Positions 23,701 through 35,136 are shown, counted from the first letter of the stretch. The stretch is 64,000 nucleotides of DNA from Micractinium sp. NFX-FRZ (GCA_029339195.1 JAPTJF010000152.1:61686-125685), one strand, 5' to 3'. Notes: generated by a model from the letters alone, not told the origin. Numbers and translations are program-made.

Positions 23701-26700
23701 TTTACTTGTGTGCTCGGATCCCCCCATCACGGCGGTCAGCTACTGGTGTGCAGGCAGGCCAGCATGGGGTGGGGCGAGCCCTGGGTGCGAGGAAAACAAG
23801 CCAGCTGGCGGTCTCAGGGCACGGGGCCTGCCCACCTGCAATGCCTCACCCTGCCCACCTGCCTTCCCTCTGCCTCCCACCCCCCCACACACACACTGCC
23901 TGCCACTCTCACCCCCTGTGCAGGTGGCGCCCCCCATCTTCCTGCCGCAGCCCGGCAAGCACGGCCACTACCGGGCGGGTGTGGGGCAGAAGGGTGAGCG
24001 GCGGCGTGTGGCCGGGAGCCTGCCTGCGCTTGCTTGTAGGCGCATCTGTTGCTGGGCCTGCAGTCTGCGTGCGGCACTTTTGGCGCCTTCACCGCACAGC
24101 CCCCTGCGTTGTGCTCATCACCTGTCTCTCAAATCCTGTTCACGCATTCCCGTGCCTCCACCAGCCCTGGTCATCCCTCTGCCTGCTCTCCCCCCACCCT
24201 CACTCCCTCCCTCACACAAGTCCAACTGCCTGGGTTTTGACCTGCCTTGTTCCTGCATGCCCTCCACCTTCCAGTCGCCCCAGTTTTGGCCGCCCCGCTC
24301 AGCTCACCCCGTTGCCTTCCCTCCCCCCCTCCCCCCCTCCAACCCGCCAGGCCTGGCTGTGTTCCTGACCAGCCGGGGTGAGCTGACCGCCTACAGCTCG
24401 GATGGGGAGATGGAGTGGCAGGTGGGGAGGGTGGGGTGAGGGCTGGCTGGGGGGTGGAGTGGAGCGGGGTGGGCGGGAGGTTGTGGGGTGGGGGGGGGCG
24501 GGGTGATGGCTGGCTGGGGGGTGGAGTGGAGCGGGGTGGGCGGGAGGTTGTGGGGCATCGGGGGAGGAGAGTCAGGGGCGGGGGCGACTTTTCCCACTGT
24601 GTTGCTGCAGCACGACGTGGGGTTCAGCTGGGAAGGGAACGCGACCACCGGTGGCCCTCCTCTCACAAGCTCCTGCCCCTCCCTCCCGTGTTGTACTGCC
24701 CTGCAGCACTACGTGGGCACCACCTGGCGGGAGGGCGAGGACGAGGATGCTCCCGACCCGGAGCCGACGCTGAGGGCGGTGCCGCTGCGCCCCCGCGCGC
24801 TGCCCACCGTCATCCTGGCAGGTGGGTGGGTGCGGGCCTGGGCGAGCTAGGGCAGCGTGCTCTTTTGTATCTCCACATGGTCGTCTTCTCTTAGTTCCAG
24901 CAGGCGCTGCTGGTGCTGCTGGTGCTGGCGCTAGCACTGTTTGCCGACCACAGGAGTGCGAAGCTTTTTGCGAAAAGGCTGGCCAGCGTGGCAACCACGG
25001 CGCCATACAGCACCCAAAGCAATCGTGATGAACTCCCTGAAGGAGTGCATCTGCGACAGTCACAGCCTGGCTGTGGCACAGGAGATGCACTCCTTCAAGG
25101 AATTCATCACGCTTGTTTTGGGTGCTGTATGGCGCCGTGGTTGCAACGACCGTCGGCGGCACTGGCGGCTGCCTGCTCCGGTGCCTCGCCCCGCAGGGCA
25201 AACAGGACCTCAAACATGGGCTTCAGTGTCTGTGCCAGCAGCTGCTGCGAGCTCTTGGCATTCAGGTGGCGCCGCCCGCCTGAATGCCAAGGGCGGCGCC
25301 ACCTGGGCGGCCCCACCCGAATGCCAAGAGCTCGCAGCAGCTTCTGGCACAGACGTTGAAGCCCATGTATGAGGTCATGTCCAACACCCACCCATAGTGC
25401 GCCCACCCGAAGAGCAGTGCGCCTGCCAGCAGAGGCAAAGCCGTCGCACGAGTTGCTGGTGGTTATCTTGTCGCAGCAGAAGCCGCCAGCGGCTTGCCCG
25501 TAGAGCTTCCACTCACGGGGACACAGGTTTGCACGGGGCGCCTGCAGGCAACAGCCGGTGAAGGCAGTGGGAAGTGGAGACTGTGAAGTCGAAAAGTGCT
25601 GCGCTTCAGGGGCGCACAGTATACGATGCATGCAGCTCACTTGTATGCATGAATACCTCGCATCCTGTGGGCAGCCAGCCTAGGCATGCATGCACACTTC
25701 ATCTACAGGACTGCTTGCCTGCAGCACGGCTGGCCCCGCCTGCCCTTACCCCCCCTCTGCTTGCCTCGTCTCAATGCCGGAAGCCCGGACGCCGCTCCCG
25801 CTGGTGCCTGCAGCGGGCGAGGAGACTGCCACCATTGTGACGGAGCGCGGCAACGAGGTGGACTCCTTCGACCTGCCAGACAAGCCCGTTATGCCGCTGC
25901 AGGTGCAGACAGGGTGGGGCAGGGTGGACGGTCGGTTGAACACAGAAGGGGAGGTTGGTGTGCTGCCAAGTGACGTTTGGATTGATGGGCCCGTAGGACA
26001 AGCCTGGGGTGGTTGCGCCATGCGGCACGGTCGCAGCGTCCACCTGTAGCCCAGCAACCCACTGCTCTCTGGGCAGGCCTGGGGCCCCGCTGCCGTCCCT
26101 GCTGCCCTCTGCTCGCCGGCGCAGCTGCCGAGGGGCACACCCCAGGCAGCGCACCTCCCCACACAGTAGCCCTTTGCTCCACTCGCCGGCTCTTGTCCCC
26201 CCCGCTCCATGCACCCCTCCCGCACAACCCTTTGCTCACTTTGACCTCCCTTGTAAGGGACCTCCCCCCTCCCTCCATCCCCCCACACCCACGCAGTTGG
26301 CCGACTTCAACTTTGACGGCTACACCGACATCATACTGGTGTCAATGGACGGCATTTGGGGCTGGGCGCAGGTGGGGCGGGCGGGCGGGCGGGCAGGCGG
26401 TGCTTGTGCGCAGGGCTGGGCGTGGATGGGTGTAAGTGCATGCTTTTGTGCAAGGCTGGGCGCAGGTGGGGCGGGCGGGCGGGCTTGTGCCCAGGGCTGG
26501 GTGTGGGGAACCTGGCCGCCGGGGGTCTCTCCACAGACAGGGTGTGGGCTGGGCACAGGGAGGTGTGTAAGCGGGGTATGGGCACCCTGCGTTAGTGGGA
26601 GGAAGAGGGAGAGGAAGGGTGGATGGGGCGCATAGTTGCGCCATCCGTGCCCAGGGTGCCGCAATGGCGCAGCATGTGGCAGGAAGCGGGGCGCTCAGTA

Positions 26701-27339
26701 GGGGGTGGGGCAGGGGGGCAGGGAGCGGCGGGAAACTGGGGTTCTGCTCCCCCCCGGGGCTCCTGCTTGAGCGTTGCCGCCTCACAGGGGGCTTGCAGGA
26801 AACGCCCGGGCGTTTCTGACAAACTCCCTGTCAGGCTGCGACGCTCAAGCAGATGCCCAGGGAGTGCGCAGAAACCCGCCTGGCGGCGGGCCGTGCCGTG
26901 AGCCTGTCCACCTGCACCCTTCTTGTGGGGACGCGCTGCCACCAAAAGAAACGCTATGTGTTGTAGCCACAAACTGCTGTTCTGCCGTCAGCAGCGAGCG
27001 GCAGCAGATAACTGCTTCCAAGAGGTGCACCCATGCCCCCCCCCCCAACCCCCACCTGTGCCCACCCTGGTTGCCCAACACTGCCCCGCCTCACCAAGCG
27101 GCAGCCCCGCCTCACCAAGCGCTGCCCCGCCTCGCCAAGCGCTGCACCTGCACTACCACCCCCTAATCCTTCCGCAGGTGCGCCACCCGGGCGCGCTGCC
27201 CTTCTCAGCCCTGGTGGCCGCCCTCATGGTCATCATGGCAGCCGTGTTCATCACGCAGCAGCAGGCGTTCTCAGCGGGCGGCGGGCCCGGCGCGGGCGGC
27301 AAGCGCCGGCCGCTGCGCAGCACCGAACGCGAGGACTGA
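17704..27339 (+). CDS. FG-GAP repeat membrane protein, similar to Arabidopsis At3g51050 (NERD1)
   Basis: Predicted single-pass secretory-pathway protein of 781 residues from 21 exons, all in phase: 17704-17798, 18097-18175, 18408-18515, 18748-18939, 19454-19505, 19945-20106, 20337-20425, 20785-20874, 21240-21320, 21591-21664, 21901-22238, 22446-22514, 22826-22879, 23171-23248, 23536-23642, 23924-23993, 24351-24421, 24611-24821, 25814-25902, 26297-26371 and 27178-27339. It starts MLKRDFGILLLSVCALYLSL (signal/anchor). Calcium-type FG-GAP loops DLNGDGKPEI, DLNGDGVPEH and DFNFDGYTDI follow, then a C-terminal span FSALVAALMVIMAAVFI and a short basic tail. Landmarks shared with the plant protein, from memory, are RKQVVVVVT, GIEAIHLFSGRTVC and HPGALPFSALV. 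The plant protein is linked to the exocyst and cell expansion. Exon 10 ends at a GC donor; exon 18's start is ambiguous. Confidence 0.85.
20440..20457 (+). repeat. G18 homopolymer in FG-GAP gene intron
   Basis: An uninterrupted run of 18 G just after the donor at 20426. It can form G-quadruplex structure in DNA or pre-mRNA. Confidence 0.95.
20985..21277 (+). repeat. 85-bp tandem repeat duplicating a 3' splice site and exon start
   Basis: GTACCGCAG followed by GCC..GAC/CACTTCCACAAGGACC occurs at 21070, 21155 and 21240 (first base after AG), exactly 85 bp apart. A degenerate fourth copy lies near 20985. Only the last copy continues into the coding exon (CTTGGGGAAATGCAG). The earlier copies read CTCTGCCC instead and lead back into pyrimidine-rich intron. 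Confidence 0.88.
24441..24556 (+). repeat. 67-bp direct repeat (x2) in FG-GAP gene intron
   Basis: GGCTGGCTGGGGGGTGGAGT and the following ~30 bases occur at 24441 and again at 24508. Confidence 0.85.
24991..25144. repeat. Long imperfect inverted repeat 1 (intronic hairpin)
   Basis: The left arm starts at 24991 (GCAACCACGGCGCCATACAG). Its reverse complement ends at 25144 (CTGTATGGCGCCGTGGTTGC). The arms are ~62 nt with about 4 mismatches around a ~30-nt loop, which itself contains a short palindrome. The element lies wholly inside the intron 24822-25813 of the FG-GAP gene. It could be a small-RNA precursor or a remnant of a foldback/MITE element; sequence alone does not decide. Confidence 0.85.
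25204..25382. repeat. Long imperfect inverted repeat 2 (intronic hairpin)
   Basis: The left arm starts with AGGACCTCAAACATGGGCTT. The right arm ends with AAGCCCATGTATGAGGTCAT plus GTCC. The arms pair over ~70 nt, including the matched pair GAGCTCTTGGCATTC / GAATGCCAAGAGCTC. The centre holds an extra nested palindrome built on GGTGGCGCC and GCCTGAATGCC. It lies 60 bp downstream of the first hairpin in the same intron and does not share its sequence. Confidence 0.83.
26361..26490 (+). repeat. 94-bp tandem duplication carrying a 5' splice site
   Basis: GCTGGGCGCAGGTGGGGCGG plus the following GCGGGC run begins at 26361, where it is the true exon end and donor of exon 20. It recurs at 26455. The second copy is a decoy donor inside the intron. 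Confidence 0.8.
27081..27147 (+). repeat. ~20-bp tandem repeat near the last FG-GAP acceptor
   Basis: CTGCCCCGCCTCACCAAGCG and close variants follow one another three to four times, ending about 30 bp before the acceptor at 27177. Confidence 0.8.
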
Positions 27340-28128
27340 GCGGGCGAGCAGCCCCGTGCAGCGGGGTGGGCGGCAGCTGGAGCTGGGAGCGCCCGCCGCG
27401 ATGGGGCCGTGACCAGCAGGCAGCCCCTCCCCCGACCTTGGCCGTTCCCCCCTCTAGTGCATTTTTAATTTGTGTATGCATGTGACACTCGACCAACTCC
27501 ATGCAGCAGCGAAGCAGATTGCAGGGTGGCAGTGGTGGAGGAAGACCAGAGGGTGCGTCGCTGATGCACGTGGTTGGGCACAGCAGCCGCGGCGCGTTAC
27601 AACGCTGCACCCTCAGTCGAGATCTTACTGCACCGGCTGGACAGTACTCACACCCTTGGGCACAGCATGGCATGCACTTCGCCTCTGCCAGGTTGGCAGG
27701 GCCAGGGCGGTGGGCTGGCATGGCAGCCCAGGTGATGGAATCCACTGCTGGGCAGGGGGGCTCGTGTTGCGCTGCTGGTTTGCCAGTTCAGAATTTGCTC
27801 TGTGCCATCCTCGATGGAGCCCTGCGGGTTGCATGAGTCACACACTCCGGACTGGCTGAGGTACACACGCTGGACTGGCTGCCGCCCTCAGGGCATGCAC
27901 CGCAGTCCGAGGCAAGAGGCTGGTAAACAAAGTGCAGAGTTACGTCGAGTGCTGGGGCTGAGCAGAGAGCAAGTGTAGCAGGAGCGATAACGGAAGCAGC
28001 ACGAGTGTAATATGGGGGAGCAATTGGGTTGAGGCGGCGTGAGGTTGGAGGCTGGCATCGCCTGCTCTGCCTGCTGGCGGCCAGCTAAAGCACACATCCT
28101 GGCGACCACGGCGCGCGCAGCGCTCCCA
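27340..28128. other. Convergent intergenic region, FG-GAP protein (+) / PDH E1 alpha (-)
   Basis: Holds two facing 3' UTRs. No gene is seen. TGTAA is present on the + strand near 28006, and on the - strand as TTACA at 27597-27601. Both are candidate polyadenylation signals far from their stops. Confidence 0.4.
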
Positions 28129-31100
28129 TCATGCCGCGTAGGTGTGTGACCATGAGCTGTCGATGCCGCGGAGGGACATGCCCAGGTTGTCTGCAGGCCA
28201 GGAAAACGAGTTTGGCGCCAAGGCCAAGAAGGAACGAGTTGAGAGATGGGAGGAGGGGTCACAGCAAGCACACCCACGGCACAGGGGCTGCACACCCCAG
28301 TGCAGCGTGATGCCTGATGGTACCACCAAACTCCCAGGCACCCAGGAGCAGGAACGCCCCCCAAGTCACATTGCCACCCTTGGCATCACAGGACTCTCAA
28401 TCCACCACAGCACCACCACCACCACCCGCCACCCCCGCCCCACCCTTGTAGATGTCGTTCCACAGCTCGCCCATGGGGGGCACCGCCGCAGCCTTGGCCA
28501 TCTCAATCGCGCTGTCAATCTCCTTCTTCACCTCCTGCAGCGATTAAGCGAGAGAAGATATTGCATCAACACCTCGATGCAACCCTAATTTCTGCTGACC
28601 CGTTGCTAGCCTCCACCCCCCGCCGCCCTCTCTCCCCCCACCCCTCCCCAATGGGCATCGCAGCCCCGGGAACCTGCCTCCCCCCCCGCCCCCACACCTT
28701 CTCGATGCCCTTGATCACCGACGCCTCCACCAGCCCATTGTCAATCAGCAGCTTGCTGCAGCAGGGGGGGGAGCGGAGGGGGGGAAGGAGCAATGGGAAG
28801 TGGGAGTGGTCAGCTATGTGCCGTGACACTGCACAAGGGTGCCGCGAGGGACAAGCGGCCCTGCCTGCTTGCACCCATATGCCCGTCCGGCCACCTGCCC
28901 GCTTGCACCCATATGCCCGGCCTGCCCGCGTTCTGGATGGCTACCCAAGTCACCTTCCCGCCTTCTTCAGCTTGCTTACCCTCCCCCACCACCCGGGCGG
29001 GCGCCCCACCCACCGGATGTGCTCGATTGGGTCGCGCTGCTGGCGGATGGAGGAGATTTCGTCGCGGGTGCGGTAGGTGGAGCCGGGGTCGGACATGGAG
29101 TGGCCGTGGTAGCGGTACGTGTCCATCTCCAGAATGATGGGGCCTGGGGGGGTGGGTGGGGGCAGGGCAGGGGGGTAAACAGGGTGAAGTGCGTGGGTGT
29201 GTTGACCTGGGGTGGAGGGGCAGGGGGTGGGGGATCGGGGGTGAGGACGGTCTGAGGAGAAGGAGTGCAGCAACAGGTGTCCTTCTCCAGTATGATGAGG
29301 CCGGGGTTGGAGGGTGTGGGGTGAGAGAGAGCGGAGGACATGTGGTGTCCAGATTTAAGCGGAGGACGGAGGAGGCGCGTGTTAGTGTGAATGCCGGGGA
29401 AGGGCAGCAGCAGGAGGGTGTGGAGAAAGAAGGAGTAAGCAAGGAGGTGAGGGGTGGGGGGCAAGGGAGAGGGAGAGGGTGGGTGGATGAAGGCGGGGTT
29501 GGCCGCGGTGTTCAGGTGGTGCAAGACACGCCTGATTTGGGAGGTGGTGTGGGGGTGGTGCGGAGGGTGGAGTGCTGATAGGTTACGGCACAGTGAATAC
29601 TGCACCAGCAACCAGCCCAGCCCAGCCAGCCCATGCATGCCCCAGCATCAACTCCTAGCCAGGCCAAGCAGCAGCAGGCGCGCACCCTCGGACACCGCGT
29701 GCTGCTTGGCGTACGCAAACGCCTGCTTCACCGCCAGCACATCCATGCCGTCGACCTACAAGGGGCAGGGCAGGGCAGCACAGGCAGCGACGGAGGACGT
29801 GTGAAGTTGGGGCAAGGGTGAGCGGAAGGTGGGCACGCCTGGGGCGACCGCTCGAGGTCTGCCACAAATGCTGTGAGCAGCACCGATTCCAGCCTCACGC
29901 TCTGCCCACTTCCTCATCGCTAAAGAGCCCACCCCAGACGGGCATCCATTTCCGGTCGCCCTGCCCTGCCCGGCCCGCTCACCTTCATGCCGGGCATGTA
30001 GTCTCCGCGGGTGTAGAAGGCGGGCGACTTGGCGGCGCGCCACTCGGCGGTACCCATGCCTGCAGCGGGAGGTGGCGAGGAGGGGAGGACATGCCGGCAG
30101 CGCAGTTGGTGGCACGGTGAGCAGTGGTGCATGCTTGTCCAGTCCCGCCCAGGCCCGCCCCACCCACCCAGCGAACACCACCACAAACCGAGGCCAGTGC
30201 CACAGCCCGCCCAGGCGCCCCTCCGCCACACCCACCCACCCCCCTGCGACCCCCACCCACCGTAGTGGTTGTTTTCGCACACAAAGATGCAGGGCAGGTC
30301 CCACAGGGCGGCCATGTTGAAGGACTCGAAGATCTGGCCCTGCAGGGGCGGACAGGGGAGGGGCAGGGGGATAGAGATGAAGCGCGGAGAGACATATGAG
30401 GGGGGTAAGGTCAGAAAACGCAGCAAGGAAGGCAGGCGGGCACTCATTGATGCTCAAACAGTTGTGTAATGCTCAGACAGTTGTTTGAACATCACGAACG
30501 CCGAGCGCGCAGTCGTGCCGGGGGCGGGCAGCGGTGGCGAGGCGATGTGCATGACCAGCAGCAGTCAGGTCGCATGCCATCCACAGACTACTCATCTGGC
30601 GGCAGCTGCAGGCGGACAGGCAGAGGCCAAGCATCCCTCACCCACCCACCTGGTTGGCTGCACCATCACCATACATGGCCACCGCCACGCCGCCGTCTCC
30701 CTTGTACTGGTGGGCCAGGGCCAGGCCCGCACCCAGGGGCACCTGCGGGGGGCGGGCGCATGATTGCAGGGGTGCCGGGGAGGTCAGGAGGAGCAGCGGT
30801 GCAGGGGCAGGCAACGGCAGCGGGGTGCCGGGGGCGCAGGCTGCACACAAGGAGACGGCCGGGCACTGGCAGCGCCGGGAGGAGCTCGGTGCACCAGGGC
30901 CTCCTGCTGGCCTGCTGGCTGTTTCATAATAATGTGGGGCAGCAAGCTGGCATGCCCCCATGGCACACAGCCCGCCAGGCCCGCCAGGCCCTGGGCCAGC
31001 CCTGCCCTCTGCGTGCCCCGGCCCCCCACCTGTGCTCCCACAATTCCCTGCCCCCCAAAGAAGTTGGCCTCCCGCCGGTACATGTGCATGGAGCCGCCCT

Positions 31101-33284
31101 TGCCCTGCAGGGGGTGAAGGGAAGTGATCGTATCACATGCGCGTGTGTGTGTGTGTGGTTGAGCACGCTGCACCAACACAGTGCTGTAACTGCAGAGCCG
31201 TGGGGCAGCAGGTGCAGAGCAGAGGCCAGCCAGGGAGGCCCCAGCCAGTCATGTCTGCCTGGCGGGGAGTGCTGTGCCACGATGTGCTGCGCCATGCTGT
31301 GCCATGCTGCCCTCACCTTGGAGGCCCCCAGCGTCTTGCCCATCAGCTCTCCAATCACCTCCAGCACCGTGCCACCGCGCATCACGTGGGTGGCGTGGTT
31401 GCGGTCTGGCGGGGGCAGGAGGGGGCGGTGGGCAGGCGGGCAGGCGACAGGGTGGGGGGGGCAGGGAAGAGGCGGCGGGGGCGCTGGGGGAATACAGACA
31501 GGGAGCAGCAGGGCGGCTGCTGCCCTTTTGACAGCTGCTCCCTCGGCACTGCACCGCGACAGCTCGCACACTCCCTCTCCAGCCTGGACGCTGCGCCCCC
31601 TGCCCGCCTGCCCTGCTGCCACGCTCAGGTGCAGCAGCAGGCACAGCAGCGCACACAAACGGTGCGGCAGGCACAGCAGCGCACACAAAATGTGCAGCAG
31701 GCCAGGGCACGGCAGCCCGGATCCAGCCAGCGGGCGGGGCTCACAAGAGGTGATGAGTGAGTCGGTCTTGGCGAGTGCCGCCTCCAGCCCCACCATCACC
31801 GCCTCCTGACCGTCGTACCTGTGACAGGGGCAAGGCGCGGTAGGTTCGTAACAATATGACAGCCAGAATTGCGGTGCAGCTGACACCCGTGTTCGCTTTG
31901 CGAGTACAGTTGCCGCCTCCAGGCAGCCACAGGTCGCAGTCCCGACGCGACACAAGCGGGAGGCGGGGCGGGTGGACGCAGGCGTGCGGAGGACACAAGG
32001 GAGGCAGCCATTCGAAGCAGCGCTTCTGCTGCGCCGCTCAAACAAGCCGTCCCCTTCAGCGTCCGCGATGGCATGCAGTGCAGCCCATGCACTTCTGCTC
32101 CTCCACCCCGCACTCCCCCCCCACGCTGGCCCACGCTGCACCAGAGGGCTGCAACGCCGGCCGGCCAGGCTCACAGGTGGCAGAAGCCGCGGATCTGCTT
32201 GGCCTTGTACAGCATGTCTGCGCTGATCTCCATGCGGCGCAGGCGGTACAGCTCTGCGGGACAGAAAGGAAAGAGGCAGCGCGGCGGTGGTGGGCGTTGG
32301 CAGCGCGGAGAAGCAGCGGTGGTACACGGCGGCCGTGTTGCATGCCGCGTTGAATTCTCAATGGAGCGAACAGAAGGGCTGCTGTTGCACTCCGTCGCAC
32401 TTGCCACCAGTCTGCAGCACCCCCTGCGCTCGCAGCCGCTGCCTGCTGCACATCCGTCGGCGCCCCCTTCCTGCCAGTGTTCGCAGCCCACGATAAGTCG
32501 TGCGTGCAGCAGCTGCTGGCACTGGCCGCGCACTCAGCTTTGCCGCTGTTGGTCAAACAAACCCTCCGCGGTGCAGCAGCTGCGGTCCCCCGCCCTCACT
32601 GCCAGCACAGCAGCAAGGAACACATGCGTTCCAGCGCGCTGCACCCTCAATGTGCGTGCATTCAGCTTGCTGACTGGCTGCCAAGGAATCAGCTGGGCAG
32701 GTGGCACCCTCACCCCTGAAGTACTGCAGCAGCTCGTCCTTGGTGGCGGTGACGGTGGTGGAGGGGGGCTCGATGCGGTGGGTCTTGAAGGGGTTCACCT
32801 GCAGGTGGCGTGCAGGGTGCAGGGCGGGCCAGGAGGTCGCGCTGGGCAGCCGAGCAACGCTGACGAGTGCACAGCACTGAAGGGAAATTCCACCACCGGG
32901 GCAGGCGGGGCGGGCGGGTGGCAGGCGAGCCAGCACACGAGCGGCAGACATACAGCCGACCACCCATGTGGGTTGCAGCATGTGATGCACACACACCGGG
33001 CCACCCAGCAGTTAAACCCCTAGAACACAGGCTCTGCAGCCTGTACCACACCACACCCTGCCAAACCCTGCAGCAGTGGCCGCATACCGCCGCTGCCGTC
33101 GCCGCCATTGTGCACCCCACGTTGCCATTGCGCACGCGATCCCTCTCCCCCGCACCTCCACCGTGATCGTGTCTCCATCCACTGACTGCACAGCCGCCGC
33201 CAGGCCTCGCCGCTGCGCCGCCAGGGCTCCCAGCGAGGCAGCGCTCAGGGCCTGGCGCCCCACGTTGTTCAGGGCAGCCAGCAT
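28129..33284 (-). CDS. Pyruvate dehydrogenase E1 component subunit alpha, mitochondrial
   Basis: Thiamine-diphosphate subunit that decarboxylates pyruvate in the mitochondrial pyruvate dehydrogenase complex. Fourteen exons join in phase to 396 residues: 33284-33156, 32798-32714, 32253-32175, 31818-31745, 31405-31317, 31104-31030, 30742-30650, 30339-30261, 30059-29983, 29755-29686, 29143-29014, 28755-28698, 28534-28444 and 28190-28129. The N-terminus ([20 protein letters not shown]) is Arg/Ala/Ser-rich, a mitochondrial presequence. Family blocks are [43 protein letters not shown], the ThDP motif GDGAANQ through ENNHYGMGT, and [20 protein letters not shown]. The last holds the phosphorylatable serine of the eukaryotic enzyme. 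The presequence and similarity to the mitochondrial rather than plastid isoform set the location. The C-terminus [13 protein letters not shown] comes from the last, short exon. Confidence 0.94.
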
Positions 33285-33592
33285 GGCGTGCTAGGGATGC
33301 TAGATCGCCGGGATACGCGAATTGGGCGACGCTGAAAAGCCCTGGCTGGTCAGCGGCAAGTGGGGAGGCGGGGGAGGGGCGGGATGGCGCACCAAGGCGT
33401 CTAGGTGCTCACAAAGTGGACCGGAGCGGGATAGGACGTGACAGGGCAGGAACCCGCACTCATGCTCCGCTCTGCTGCGCCTGGAGTGCGTGCCGCCCCT
33501 ATCCTGCCGCTTGCGGAGCGCCGGTGCCCCCGCCATCCCAGTCCTGCCTGCTCCCCTCCATCCACACCCTCCCCGACCGTCTGAGCAGCAGC
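33285..33592. promoter_or_regulatory. Bidirectional promoter region, PDH E1 alpha (-) / thioredoxin m (+)
   Basis: Only 308 bp separate the two start codons, so both promoters and 5' UTRs must share this stretch. No TATA box or named element could be identified with confidence. Confidence 0.5.
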
Positions 33593-35136
33593 ATGGCCGC
33601 GCTTGCAGCAGCCTCCGTCATGGTGCAGCCAGCCCGCGCGGCTCACCCCGCTCGGGCGGCCGCCCGGCTGCCCGCCCGTAGCACTTTCGCGGTACAGATG
33701 CGCCCCCGGCGGTCAGCAGCCCGGGCGGTGCGCGTGTACGCAGCAGATGCCAACGTCAAGGCAGGCAAGCACCCTGAGCCTTTCGAGTGGCCGCGTCATG
33801 GCATCCCCCGCTTGTGGGGGACCCCTGGGGCCGACTGCCGGGCGACGATGGGCGCGGCACGCCCCACATCGTCCAGGCAGGCGGCGCCGCTGCGCGCCCC
33901 GCCTCGCCGCCTCGACTTAGCCCGTCGCTGCCGCTGCTGGCCCCCTGCAGGCGCCGGCCCAGTGACCGACAACACTTGGGAGGAGCTTGTGCTCAAGTCG
34001 CCCGTGCCCGTGCTGGTGAGCAGCCAACATGGCAGTGGGCAGGCAGCGCAAGAGGCGGCGCACGCCAGAGCAGCCGCAGCGGGGCGGGCAGTGGTAGTGG
34101 TGCCGGCGAATCTCATTCTGGAAGCGACGCACACATGTACGAATGCGCGCTGCACCCGTCCTTGGCCCATCCGCCAGGCAGGCAATCCCGCCAGGTTTTG
34201 GGTTGCCTTCTATTGCTAACTGGATGTGGATGTGCCAGCCGCGGAAGCAGCAGGCAGCACTCACGGCAGCCCAATCCGCCCCTCGGATCGTGCCAGCCAG
34301 GCTTCCCACATCGCGACGCCCCCGTCTCTGCGCCGCCCTGTGCAGGTTGACTTCTGGGCGCCTTGGTGCGGCCCCTGCCGCATGATTGCGCCGCTGGTGG
34401 ACGAGATTGCGGCCGAGTATGGAGACAAGCTGCGCACGGTGAGCGCGGGGGTGGGCGGCGTGCTGCTTCATTGCGATGTTTGCATCATGAATGAGATGTC
34501 ATTTCGAGCTTCCAGATACGGCAGCTGCTCGCAGCATTTGGAGAAGCAAGCGATGTGCCAGCTAGCGCACAGCTGCTGACGTGTGTTGGCCCCCCGCCTC
34601 CCCTCCCTGCCTCACCGCCTGCCCGGCGAGAGGCCGCACTGCCGCTGCCCTGCGCCCACCCTTGCGCACAGCTGCAGCCGAAGCTGAACCCTCCACTCCT
34701 GTACTACTCTCTGCCCCTGCAGCTGAAGCTGAACACCGACGAGAGCCCCAACGTGGCCACCGAGTACGGCATCCGCAGCATCCCCACCGTCATGGTCTTC
34801 AAGAACGGTGGGCGCACGCTGCACACGCTGTGCCGTGCTGTGCCATGCTGTGCCATGCTGTTGAAAAGTTCAACGCTGCCCACTGAGCTACACCATGCCG
34901 TGCCCTGCATGTGCCGTGGGCGGGACCGCGCTGCGGCATGGCGGCGCGTGTGCGTTTGGCACATGCCCCCCGGTCCCTGCCGGTCCTAGCTCTCTCTCCT
35001 CCCAACCTCTCCGCTGCACTTTATAACCCCACCATGCCACCTGTGCTTCCATGGTGCAGGCCAGAAGATGGACACCGTGATTGGCGCGGTGCCCAAGGGC
35101 ACGCTGGTGCAGACTGTGGAGAAGTACATGGATTGA
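33593..35136 (+). CDS. Thioredoxin m, chloroplast
   Basis: Small dithiol oxidoreductase of the chloroplast stroma, reduced by ferredoxin-thioredoxin reductase and activating light-regulated enzymes. Five exons join in phase: 33593-33764, 33951-34015, 34346-34438, 34723-34807 and 35060-35136, giving 163 residues. The first ~50 residues are an Ala/Arg/Ser-rich transit peptide ([18 protein letters not shown] onward, then [13 protein letters not shown]). The mature domain shows [28 protein letters not shown] with the active-site [25 protein letters not shown] with the cis-Pro, and a C-terminal [17 protein letters not shown]. Those details fit the m type better than f or h. The first intron uses a GC donor (GCAG/GCAAGC). 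Confidence 0.94.

Noticed and set aside
25107..25640. A 177-residue open frame on the - strand through the hairpin intron
   Set aside because: It crosses both arms of the inverted repeats, has no recognisable domain and no splice or start context. It is more likely GC-driven open frame inside an intron.
30924..32327. A 467-residue open frame on the - strand
   Set aside because: It reads through PDH E1 alpha exons and introns. The spliced model gives the full conserved protein, so most of this frame is intron.
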